The position numbers were made by a program, and so were the translations under genes. A stretch of DNA of 64,000 nt from Linnemannia schmuckeri (taxonomy: Eukaryota > Mortierellomycota > Mortierellomycetes > Mortierellales > Mortierellaceae): positions 1,922,001-1,986,000 of the forward strand of contig JANATG010000006.1 of NCBI GenBank assembly GCA_029449235.1, read 5' to 3'. The first letter of the stretch is position 1. Every line of letters begins with the position of its first letter. The notes beneath the pieces were generated by a model. It made no database searches and was not told the DNA's origin. It saw only the letters and a program-made list of their open reading frames with translations. Shown here in pieces: positions 32,701 through 44,073 of this stretch.

Positions 32701-35587
32701 GAGGGAGAAGGAGGAACTTGCCGCAAAGGAGAAGCTGGAGTTGGAGGCGAGAAAGGCCAAGGAGCGGAAAGAAGCCGAAGCTGAGAGACAGACCAATCTT
32801 CCAGCAACCGTCAAAGAATTTGGCAACCCAAACCTGCGACCACATATGCTCGAACTCACGGATGAGGAGCAGAAGGATGCTTTGGCGAAATGGCAAGCGC
32901 TCCCTGGGCGCCTTGCAAAGGAGGATGCTGATCGAACGGCTCAAAACAAGGAGAGGCGTCTCCTGGAGGCAGAGCAGAGGGCACAGGCCGCGAACGAAGT
33001 ACCAGCCCCTACCGCTGCCACCAATTCATCCACAGCGAGCACTACACCAGCGGTAGGACCCTGGCGTCGTGGCCAACCTCTGCCCAAGGCAAAAGCGGAA
33101 CCTGAGGCCAACGTCGACAGCGCCGCTTCCGCAACAGCCAGGAAGGACGAGAAGCTCTTCGACATCGTCAAGCCAGCGTCGCCAAGTACCCATGGGGTCA
33201 TTCACGAGCCGCGAGTCGAACAGTTGGACAAGGTGATGCACAGGATCGAAGAGAGTTTCCATTCACGAGGAAATTCTGTTCAAGCCATGGAGGCCAATAT
33301 GAAGAGGCCGGCAGATCACTCGGAGCGGACTACCCAAACCAACATTACTACAGGTGGCGGAACCGAGAAGGACAAGGTATCTCAGCCAGACCAGACCCCC
33401 GCAGCTACTACTCACGACAAGGCCCTCCTCAAGGAGAAGTCCCGGAACGCCAAGGCAAGTCGGGCCGAGAGAAGCGGTGGAGACTCTTCAACCTGGCGTA
33501 AGGATGATAAGGTCACTAGCATCAAGGACGAGATTAATGCGATCGGTGATTCAGCGATCAAAAACCCGGCGGAGGCAGGAAAGAGTATGGCAACCACAGC
33601 GTCGGCACCTCGACCAATTGGCAATGGGAGAATGTCGCGGTCAGCAGCCGCTGCTTACTCCAAGGGCAACTACCCCGCCAAGGTCAACGGGGCCCACGGT
33701 GCTGTCAAGATCGCCGATATCACCAGAATCCACGCCAGACTGTCGCTCCAGTCTGCCGGCGACCAAGAATTGGAGCTGGGCCATAGGGATAATGTTGAGG
33801 ACAAGTCAGGAGATCACTCGACTAGTACCAAAAGCGAGGCGTCGAAGCCAAGCTCTTCCGCTAAGCGCAATTCGCTTTTGGCATCATCCGCTGCAACCAT
33901 TTTCCCCGTCAACGTTGAGAAAGCCGCCAAGAACCGAGGGAGCATGAGCTTCATGGTCGAGAGTGAGATTGATCCGCCCCACATTGTCGAGACGGTAAGC
34001 ACACTTAATTATTTATAGTTGATTTTTTATTTCGTTTATCAAGGACATACTAACGAGTTGATTCGGATCTTCATTTTTGCCACATAGGCGCCTGCTGATG
34101 ACATTACCACTGTCAAGACGCCTTTGGAAACTTCCGCTGCGCTCGAAGATCAGGATCAGTCTTCCAAGGAGAGCTCCAATCAGACATGGAGCCATGTACC
34201 CGAAGAACAACAGCAGTTCAAAACCGCAGTCCACCCGCAGTCGCATGGCGGTAACCACGTTGCTGTCCCACACACGTTGGGAATGCTGCCTGCTGGATCT
34301 AACATGCACATGTTTGATGCGTCCGTCAACCGGGGACACAATCAGCATGCCCAGGCGATCTGGGGGAGTGCGGCCGCGGTCGATGCCACTAGCCAAGCCG
34401 GAGCAGGAACAGGAGGAGCTCATCCCGTCATGATGGCCGCTCCAGGCGTGAGTGGTCCCGCACATCCACCTCAGCCCTATCCGGTCATGATGCCCCCACC
34501 TTATTATATTCAGGGATATCCTCAGCCCCCATATTACTATCAGAGACCAATGGCCCCAACTCCCCATATGAACGCATTCCCAGGAGCAGGCATGCCACCA
34601 CCTTTTGGAACAGTTCCACCTTCATCAGTCGATGCCCGTGGTTCACCCGAGCCGACCAGTCAAGCCTTGAATGCAACGGCCTCGGGATCTTCGGATCTGC
34701 AGAGTGACGCCAGCAGCCAGGCAGCGTCCTCTCCAGGCAGCTCGATTTTGGGACCTCACCACTGGCTTCCCCGGTTTTCAGTTGCTGGCGACGCTCCTCC
34801 TCAGCAGGCGGTCGTCTCTGCCGGACCCTTCTTGGTACCAGCGCCTACTCCTCAGCAAGGTCAGGCCAACATCATGGCCGCCGCCAACATCAACCGGGTT
34901 CCTCAGCCTCGCCCCTATGGTCATCACCCCCACCCTCAAATGATGCATCAACAACCTTTGCCTTCTCACTCTATGAAGCATCCGGGACGTGTACAGACAT
35001 CAGGACCAGCTTCTCTTGAGAGCAGCTTCCAGGAAGGATCGGGATCCCCGACCACAGCGGATGGATGGAACTCTGGTGCGACACCCACATCTTCGAGCTC
35101 GACTATGGCAAGCCCTGCCAGCAGCGGTGGCCGCAATCACGGACCTGGCCAGATGCATTCGTGGGCTCCTGGAGCAGGACGTGCCGGATCTATGGGCGGA
35201 GTTGGAGTAGGTCCTTCTGGCACATATGGAAACTACCAGCCCATGCCACATCACGTTCACCCCAACGGTGGACGAGGCGGCCGCGGAGGCTATGGTAATT
35301 ATCACCCGTCACGCGAGTTTAGACCTCGCGGCGGATACGTTGGTCACCTCAACCAGCCTCACCTGCAGGGACACCCTTCGTCTTATTCGTACAGCCACCA
35401 TCATCAGCAACATGGAGGACAGCCTACGGGGGTTTCGTCCGGAGTCTCTGGGTCGATGGACTCTTCACCTTCTCACTCACACCAACACGCTCACCAACAC
35501 CCCCAGCATTTGGCGACCCCTCAGCCCCCTCGCGTTTCTCACTCTGCTGTGGTTACACCTGCATCTACCAATGCACTTTCGTTTTAA
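29766..35587 (+). CDS. PRRC2/BAT2-N-like large RNA-associated protein with coiled coil and RGG tail, 6 coding exons
   Basis: Exons 29766-29781, 30640-31038, 31240-31307, 31413-31487, 31589-33994, 34088-35587; 1,487 residues with consistent phases. Exon 1 has only 16 coding bases and ends in a GC donor (AGAG|GCAAGT) that yields MKPFRGRGGSSIRGKSNGG. The next segment (KVSAPLPLNLPSRRHEKGGH, then VSLVSSGSSWGSPS) matches the pattern of the BAT2 N-terminal domain of animal PRRC2 proteins (lysine-valine, PxNLPS, xxSLVxxxxxWG). Then follow a WDEADDDEGVDFL block, an Arg/Asp/Ser/Tyr-rich region (about 300-435), a charged coiled coil (about 500-587), and a Pro/Gln/His/Met-rich C-terminus with GGRGGRGGYGNY near 1,382-1,405. 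PRRC2 proteins act in translation initiation and stress-granule biology; such a role here is inference. Confidence 0.85.
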
Positions 35588-36034
35588 TCAACAACCACCA
35601 ACAATGGACCGAAGGAGAGAAGCTTGACCGTTTGAACATCTTGTTTTTACTAGTTGACCTATTTTTTTCTTGCTTTTTTTTTTTTTTTTTTTTTTTTTAG
35701 CTTTTTTCTTTGTGCTATCTTGTCATCTTACCTGTACAGTATTTGGGGTTGTGAGCTGAGGGGAAGGATGTGTTGTATCTCTTGCGTATTTTTTGTAGTT
35801 TTCTTTCATCTTTTTCATCTTGCAAAGCATTACTCTTACCTATTTCCCCCTCTTCTTGATCGTTTATCCGTTGACGGATATCGAATAAACAATGAAGGCT
35901 ATCTTGCCAATTTCTTTCGCTTTAATTTGAAATTTAATAATGTGAATATTAGTACAATGTTGTAAAATGCTAAGATAGCTACGTAGAAAAAGATAATGGC
36001 AGGATCCAAGTGAGGAACACGAAAAAGATGGAGT
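35588..36034. other. Convergent 3' spacer with T25 tract
   Basis: The interval lies between the ends of the PRRC2-like gene (plus) and the permease gene (minus). It contains a T25 run at 35674-35698 and AATAAA-like sequences near 35883. No coding segment was seen. Confidence 0.6.
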
Positions 36035-38229
36035 TTAGACAACCTTGGAGAGAATCTTCTTCCAGGTAGAGACGGGTTTGCTATCCTCCTCGACAATCTT
36101 TGGTGGAGGAACCCATCGGCCAGTGTCGAGATCGGCCTCTACAGGATTGACGATTTTGGTGCCCTTGCCAAACTTCCATCCAAAGTAGAGGGCAATGGCA
36201 AGGAGCCAAGGGAACCAAGCGCCCAAGAGACCCTGAGCCCATTTATTCCTTGCAGAAATGTATGCAGGATCCATCGCGCCTCCCGCAAACTTGGTAGTGT
36301 CAGGCTTATTGTCAATGGAAAGGTAGAAGCTGGCAATGACACATCCGGTTCCGATGATCATGCCTAGGTAATGACCATAAGGGTATCCCCAAGATTTGTA
36401 GGGCAGGTCGTCAGGACTGTTTCCTTGAGCTTTCCAGCAGACGCGGAAGCGGAAGTGGAGGAAGAGGATGGAGCACCAGATGAGGAAGATGATGGATCCG
36501 ATGATGGAAACGAGCCAGTCAAAGACAGTCGAAGCGCCGGCGTAGATCATAACGAGGGCGATGCAGGAGAATGCAGTGGTGATGCCGACAGCGATAACAG
36601 GAACACCGCGGTTGTTAGTCCGGCCGACAAAACGAGGGGCCCAGCCGTTCCTGGAAAGAGACATCAACATCCTGGTGGCAACGTAGAAGTCAGAGTTGGC
36701 GGCCGAGACGACAGAGGTAAAAATGACGGCATTCATGTAGCTGGCACCGCCTGACATGCCGGCCTTCAAGAAGACAATGGTAAAAGGAGCGTTGAGGACA
36801 GTGCCGTCAGTGTTGGCGAGTCTGGGGTCGTTGTTGGGGACGATGCAGGAAAGGAAAAAGATGGAGAGGATGTAGAAGAATGCGATGCGGACCAGGACGG
36901 TGTTTACGGCCTTGGGGACATGCTTGTGAGGGTTCCTGGATTCGGCAGCAGTGACACCCGAGAGTTCTGTACCACCATAGGCGAATCCGACAGAGACAAG
37001 GACAGAGAGGAAGGCGCGGAAGCCGCCCTTGAAGGGTGCGCCCTCAATCTGCCAGTTCTCGACGCCGTAGACGTGTCCGCCAACTGCGCCAGAGTCGACC
37101 AGAATTCCGCAGATGATGAAGACGATGATGGTGACGACCTTGAGGATCGAGAACCAGTACTCGACCTCACCGTACACTTGCTATTGGTTTCATGTTCGAG
37201 GTAGTTGAGATAGAACACGTTAGGGTTTGTCTTCGCCCTTCTCTTATTCTGTGAGTGGCTACGAATTTCATTTTGTTCACACATACCACGCCGAGGAGGT
37301 TGATGATGACTAGAACGATAATGATGATGACAGGAACCACCCAAGTCGGGAACGAGGAGCCTTCGGGGAGCCAGAACGAGACGATGAGCGACGATGCAGA
37401 CAACTCAGCTGGGACTGTCAAAAGCCAGTTTAAGAGGTATAGATACTGACCATCCAGAAGGAAGAACGACGATGGGAAGAGAAGAGAAAGAAAAAGGAAC
37501 GCGTACTTCAAGTTAGCTTCGATTTTTTTGTTGTTGGCAAAGTATTGGCAAAGCGCTGTTGTTTGGTGCACCTGAGTAACAGTCTGACTGACTCACAGCA
37601 GCCATCACATTTGATACTACTTACAGTCATTTGAAAGGAGAAGGCCTCATCAAACACTCTGGCGCCCCATGCAGTGAAGGCACCGGGGAGGGGAAGTAAA
37701 GTCGCAATCTCTCCAATAGCCTGGCATACAAATACAAGCCACGTTCCAATCACAACATACGCCAGGACTATGTATTACAAACGAGAACGAGGAAGAAGTT
37801 AAAAGAAAAACGAGGAGTAGTTAGAACAACGTCATTACTCACGAACAAGCAAAATAAAATTAAGCATTTCGTCCGATGGTCCGTGTCTGTGTCTGTTTGT
37901 GTCACAGCAAACAATAAGGTGCACAAAGTATGAAACTTACGGGCTCCAAGAGGTCCAGCAGTAGCAATAGTCTTTCCAGAGGTCAAGAAAAGGCCAGTTC
38001 CAATAGTGCCCGAGATAGCAATCATGACCATATGACGAAGACGAAGATCGCGCTTCAATCCGCTCTCGTCCAAGTTCGACATGTCCTCAACGGGGACCAT
38101 GACCTTTTCCATATCACCGCCTGTTGAGGCGTTGGCCGTGTTGTTATGGTTGTCATTTGATCCGGATGAGGAGGGTAATGGTGCGCTGCTGATGTTGTTG
38201 TCGGCATAGCCAACTTCTGATTTCGACAT
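36035..38229 (-). CDS. Amino-acid permease (fungal YAT/APC family), 4 exons
   Basis: Exons (minus): 38229-37941, 37767-37625, 37445-37287, 37180-36035; 578 residues, the normal size for yeast-type amino-acid permeases. After a hydrophilic Ser/Asn-rich N-terminus comes LKRDLRLRHMVMIAISGTIG with the substrate-binding GTIGTGLF in TM1, then PLPGAFTAWGARVFDEAFSF, LLNWLLTVPAELSA, and a large exon holding the rest of the twelve membrane segments, including AYGGTELSGVTAAESRNPHK and SAANSDFYVATRMLMSLSRN. It is a plasma-membrane amino-acid/proton symporter; the substrate range cannot be read from sequence. The start at 38229 is the only ATG giving a full N-terminus. Confidence 0.95.
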
Positions 38230-41200
38230 GCTTTTTGGCTGTGTGTTGGTTAGACTGCTCGTGTGTGGCTGTGACTAGAAGGGAAGGGAGGGAATGGGAT
38301 ATGCAGGAAAGAGGAATAGGTAGAGAGAAGGGGGGAAGGGGAGGCGAAGAAGGAAAGTGAAGAAGAGAAAGAGAGAAGGAGAAGAAAGAAAGAAGAGCAA
38401 AGAAGAAGACAAAGAAAGAAGAAAAAATGGACAAGAAATAAAGAGACGAGAAACGAGTGAATGAGCGATTAGAAAAACGGAGGCAAAAAAAGAAGCGAGA
38501 GACGAGGATCTTGCTTTGTATGTATAAGGTCCAAAAGGGCAGCCTCATCCTGTCCTATCCAAGCCGCACTCCTGTCTCTCTCTCTCTCCTTTTCGTTGAC
38601 TGCAATTGGGAAATGTGATGGAGGCCATGTAAGGTATCCCCCCTTGTACTGGCATTCAGAGACATCTGCCAAGAGTTACACACTAGTTACCATATCGTAA
38701 CGAAAGCGGATCCCACTTCTTCTCCCCACTCTTCACTTTCTCCCCCTGGGTCGTCATCCGTTGTTGTTGCTGTTGGTGTTTATCCCTAACATACATACAT
38801 GCACCACCTACCCATCCGTCCATGCATGCCAAAGGCGCACAGGTGTTCGTGCCTTTGTTTGTCTTCTCCCCTTACTCTTTTCTTAGTCCCCTCCCTAGAT
38901 TAGCGTCAGGGACAAAAATAAATTGTTGCCTCTAAAAACGGATTTCACATTGTCCTGAAAAATAGTGCACCGCGCGTTAAATTGACTGATAAAAACTGGA
39001 GCAGAAACCGTTCCTGGTTGTAGTAGTTGTTGGGATTGTTGTAGGTGAGGGTAGTGTTCATGCTCGGTAGCCGAAAATTGGGAGCCTATGGTTGTAATTG
39101 GGCACAGAGAAGGCAAAGCTCACCTTTGACTTTGGTGCCCTTTGTTAGTCGTGTCTTTTGGGTATCAAGAAGGAGGAAAAGGAGGAGGGAAGAAAGGTGA
39201 GGGGAAGCAGGTGTTGTATGAAGAGATCGATCTCCGGCAAGTTCTCAACTTCAGGAGTAAATGGACCACGGAGTAAGTGGAATAAGAGGAAAGGTGAGTG
39301 CGGGGGTGGCGGTGGTTGACGTCCAAGAGAGATGAAGAGGAGGTGAGAGAAGAAAGGTAAAAAAGAGAGTAAAGGACGAGGAATGGTCCGTCCCTTTTTA
39401 TTTGTGTGCGTGTGTGTGTGCGCGATGACATGCAGGACACAGCCCGAGTGGCAAAATAGATACACAGAAAAGAGATCATCCTCTGAACCAAGACTAGACC
39501 CTTTCCTTACCTTTTGACGACAAATGGGCATTGTTCGTCCTCTCTCCTGTCTATCCGTCACTTAGTCAGTCATTCATTAGTGGTCATTTCTTCATGCGCT
39601 GCTGCCAGGGGTTGTTTGAGAGTGCATGCTCTTTCACTCGTACACTTTTGCGTTCTTGTCCTTTCGTTTTTTGGTTTCTTTTTGTGCTCGCTCGTTCGTT
39701 GTTTGTCAAAAGAGGCGATTGGGCCACTCGACTTTGACTCCTTCCTCTTTTGTTGGTTGTTGGCCTTTTCTTATTTGAGACCCAGTCCACACGACCAGCC
39801 ACTTCTTCATAAAGAAAAATATGTGTGTCGTCTCTTCTGCTCAATTCAGTCCAAACAGAACGTCAATTTGACCGGGGCCCTTCATATTTCCTTTTTCATA
39901 TTTTGCATGAGTCGATCGATACACAATGAATAGAGAGGGATAAGGGTGTCCATGTACCGTATGGATTGTAAAATATGATCTGAGATTTCCTGGTTCGACT
40001 ACTTGACTGTCTAAGACGAGACAAAAAAAAAAAAAAAAAAGGGCCAAAGGGCCACCAGCCTCAACAAAGTCCCTATCTCCTTCTTACTCCTCTCGCAGTG
40101 CAGGAGTACTCAGAACAATGACACACACGATGGACTCCTTTTTCGCGCCTTCTGTTACCTCCTCATAAACCTTCGCGCATACATATCCCTCATCCATCCT
40201 CTCTCTCGCTCGCTTCCTCTCTTCACACTCATCATTTCTCTCCTCTTTCTTCTCACCTTCATCGACTTTTGTACCAAATAAAGAAGGCAGCATACATGAG
40301 GGATAGATAGAGAGTTGGCTTCACAAGCGGCCAAAAGGAAGTACGCCAAGCATAATTACAAAAAGTCGCGCATAGTCCATGCGCACACCCTGCTTTGTGC
40401 AACCCCTCCCCCTCCCCCCATTGTCTGTGTGCTCAAATGTTTAGTGGGGTAATACATAAACAAAACGAACAGGAACAGAAACACGAACACGAGCACAAAC
40501 AGAGACACATACAAAAAGCGTAGGACCCAAAAATACAAACGCGCGAAAGGATAAACCCTCTCACATTCACACCCCTTCATACTGTCGTCCCGCTAGTTGT
40601 CGATCTATTCCACACACCCATTGGACAAAAAAGCCGAAAGTGAACGAAAGACCTAGCCGATAGGCCAAATCGAGAAAAATAGCAAGTGCTCACCAAGGAA
40701 AAGCCTACCCCCCTTTCTTTCTCTCGATTATCATTCGTATTCGGATCAACTGAGCGACAAAGAGGACAGCAACAATAAAAAGCCCGTCTGACACATCGTT
40801 CTACCCCTCTTTTCATCGTTCTTCCTCGGAAGTTGTTTCCCCTTCTCCTACTCCTACTCCTCTTTGTGCCCCTTCAACTCGGATCATTTTTTTCATTTTC
40901 ATCTCTGCCTTTATTCGTTCCATCAAATCCTTGGGGTGATACTCTCCCTTTCTCCCACTCGCACTTTTCTTCCTTCTTTATCCTGCTTGACCTCTCGTTG
41001 GCCTCCTTTGAGTCGCCTGGCTTGTCCAAAGGCCATCCGGCCAATGGCTATCCACCAGTAGAAGTATATGTACTCTTTTTTGTCAAAAAGGAGTTTTTTT
41101 GGTCTCTTTGAGACCGACGACAACTCCTGATTCGATCTAGTCGTCAATCCTGTCATGTCTCTTACTGAAAGGTGGTGAAGGAAGTGAAAGGGCCCGTCTC

Positions 41201-41894
41201 AATTGGTAGGGTGGGGGTCCGAACCCTTCTTTTTATTCGGAGGGCGTGTCTCTGATTTCTGAGGTCTGGACTTCCTGCACACTACTCGTGCTGCAGTAAA
41301 CAACGACCAAAACGGCGTGCAGTGCAGGGTTTAACCACCGACTTGGACATCCATGTGACCTCGGCACTTTTGTCTTAAGTCTACCTTATCTATTAGTGCC
41401 AAAGCTGGGTTGCAAAAAAAGCATTTCTCCATATGTCTGCACTGGGGACGAAAGACCGACGCGTTGGTCGAACGCCTGTATTTTACTGTTCGACAAAACG
41501 GCCTTCTTCCTTCATATTACTTTCCTTTAGCCCAGTTATGTTATATCAGTTATTTTCCATAAAGCTGAAAGTACTTTGCCCTACAAAAAAAGAAGAGTAT
41601 AGACAATTCTTTAATCCATTCTGTCGAAACGATTTCGCGTTCGTGCACGCGCGTGTGTCCAAAAAGTAAATACAACAAAGCCACATCATTGTGCAAGCTC
41701 GCTTGCATGTTTGTTTACGACAAATTGCTCTCTATTGTTCTCTCTCACCGCCCAATCTTCTCGTAGTACCAGGCCCTCCTGTTCAAAACCTCACCCACTT
41801 TAACCCTGAAGGTTTTTCACAAAAAGACTACAATAAAAAGTAAAATTTATTAGTATGGTACTCAACAGCAACACCACACAATGCGTCGTATCTC

Positions 41895-43560
41895 CTACAA
41901 CAGAGACGTCAAACAGTTGAAAGTTCGTCCAGCAACCGCACTCTTCTTTGCATACTTATCCTTCACACCCCCAAGCCTGAAACAATCGACAATGAACTCG
42001 TCTATCTTTAAACAATGCGGCCCCTGAACTAAAGACGATAGCGCCAACAGGATACCCTTCAGTACAGTACCGAGTAACCTTGCCTTTTTAAAAACGTCGA
42101 AAGAAAATACGTCAGAAAACGATATGTATCGGGTGTTCAATTTTTTTCTTCTCGCACTCGACCTCGCAAAAAATCTGAAAAGAAGTCTACTCAAAGGTTG
42201 ATCATACGGTTGCTCCGAGAAGACCTATGCTAATAGTACACGGGTCAAACAAAAAAAAGTGTGCGAAGGAGCAAGATACTTTAATCGTATCGTGTTTTGG
42301 CATTGACAATAGCAGCTTACCGCTCAAGATCACCACAGCCTACCTCTGGCGTGACAGGACCAATTGGACAGTCAACCCTCAATTTCGATTCGATGGATTT
42401 GTACAAGACCCCAAATTTATTTTTCAAGTTTATTTCCTCCAAGTATCCATTGTGTATAGCATCCACTCTGACGTGCGGTCTTTTCAATGATAATTAGCAC
42501 GTATCATATCATAGTCGTACAACCTAGATCTCTGCGCCATGAGGCGCCCTACAGGTCGTCAACAACAAAAGGCAAAAAATGTCTATTGTTGATGTGCCTG
42601 CAACTTGCTTGCAGTCTCTCGCTAAAGCTTCTGCTGCTTTCGCACCTTGGCCAACGACTCAATCAAGCGCAAGTTGTTGACTGTATCCTTGGTTTCACCA
42701 GAGTACACGTCCTTCAGCAATTGGCGCATTTTCGTCTTCATATCCTCTATCATCCTGCCAATATTGGCAATGTGCAACGATGGGTCATCAGCGCCGAGTG
42801 TGAACAGGTGGCATGTTTGTATTTCGTGTGCATCTTGAAGATATAAATGTTGTTCGAAAGGCAATGCGGATGAAACTCAATCGTGGTCTAAATGTCTTCT
42901 TTTACTAGCTTCTATGATGCTCGCAATAGGACCGCGTCCTGGTCCGTTGCAAGCTCAAAATTCGACACGATCAGAGATTGCTTTCAACTTTACTTGAACT
43001 CGTGGAAATGGACGAAGTCGTCATTCCATCAGCTGACTGTACTGTACATACTGTGGCGACCCGCTATCGCTCGACAACGCCTGGCCTGCAGTCTACACCT
43101 CCACAAACCACTGTTTTTCAATGGAAGGATGACGACCGTGCAAACCAAATCGTTCAGGTCAAAATGCGAGGATACTGCCGTCGTACGCACGAGTCTGGGC
43201 CAGGCAATCGACACTACAAGGGGATGGACTAAAAAAAGTTGGTGTCATTCGATGGGTCCGAACTGGCATAAAATATGTCCAAGACTTCTCCAAAGATCGT
43301 CGACCAGGATACGCCGCGGAACAACAAACCCTCTTGCGACACTTCTCAGGATCGCTCGTTCTTTAATATTTCTTATATAAACGGTCTACCCTCGCTCAAA
43401 TGCAAAAAGCGGCGCTCATATCTGAATACGGTTTTGCTATCGGGTAGGTCGGAGCCACCATTTTGTTTTTTTACTCAACGGACAACTCGGGTCAAGTTGT
43501 CAACCATATTGACAATTGACTTGCTAAAAAAAACGTGTATGTGAAAAAATGACTACTTGG
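41895..43560. pseudogene. Patch of short coding-like fragments on both strands
   Basis: Several frames here avoid low complexity yet never form a gene. Minus-strand 42864-42622 reads CHLFTLGADDPSLHIANIG, then RMIEDMKTKMRQLLKDVYSG, ending LAKVRKQQKL and stop. Plus-strand 42978-43232 contains LVEMDEVVIPSADCTVHTVA and TTVFQWKDDDRANQIVQVKM. In another plus frame at about 43237-43360, VIRWVRTGIKYVQDFSKDRR appears, out of phase with the previous one. Minus-strand 42194-41895 ends in AGRTFNCLTSLL. Frame changes and missing starts suggest decayed genes, though chance cannot be excluded. No family is named. Confidence 0.3.
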
Positions 43561-43970
43561 CGATACTTTTTTCGATTAGGCAGAACCCAACTTTTTTTTT
43601 TTTTAGGCCTGGCATCGCCACAACAAAAAAACAACAAACATGCATGCGCGCTTCGCAACGTCGACTAAAAACAAACAATTCGTACTGTAATCGCTTTTTT
43701 ATCCTTTCGTTATTTGGAACTAGCGCTTCAACTTCTCCACCAAGACCTAAGAAAAATAAATAAAACAATCAAAATGGCGTGGTTGCGATTAAGGTCTAGA
43801 CTCTTGAACCCGTCGACATTTGGCCTTTTTTTTTGTCAACAAAAAATTGTAGTTCATCACAAAACAAAGCAAAATAATATAAACAATTAACCCGAGACCA
43901 TGCATGCATTTACTTGTCCTTACCAAATCTTCTCGTTATTTATTTTACAGTATAGAATACATGTATGCAA

Positions 43971-44020
43971 GTTTTTTTTGTTTTTGTTTTTGTTTTTGTT
44001 TTTGTTTTTGTTTTTGTTTT
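43971..44020. repeat. GTTTTT hexanucleotide microsatellite
   Basis: About seven tandem GTTTTT units lie just beyond the 3' end of the F-box gene, followed by interrupted T-rich sequence to about 44075. This is probably transcribed as A-rich 3' flank on the minus strand. Confidence 0.9.
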
Positions 44021-44073
44021 GCTTTTGTTTTGTTCTTTTAGTGGTTTTTTTTTTTTTTTCTACTTTTTTTTTT

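Larger units (their letters stand above)
38230..44073. other. Gene-poor interval, 5.8 kb
   Basis: The permease promoter should lie in the first few hundred bases, which are GA-rich. Frames from 38.2 to 41.2 kb are mostly low-complexity translations of purine/pyrimidine tracts. Between about 41.9 and 43.6 kb several short frames on both strands look more protein-like (see separate entry). An A18 run lies near 40023-40040 and a T-rich GTTTTT array near 43970-44040. No full gene was recognised. Confidence 0.5.

Noticed and set aside
31899..34567. Antisense and shifted frames within the PRRC2-like gene (up to 215 codons)
   Set aside because: They follow from the GC-rich, low-stop sense frame; their content is Arg/Ser/Thr noise and no motif is seen.
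41190..41250. tRNA-like start (GGGCCCG then TCTCAATTGGTAGGG) and a GGGTCCGAACCC hairpin
   Set aside because: There is no matching 3' acceptor strand, no anticodon arm at the right distance, and the T-like hairpin is misplaced.
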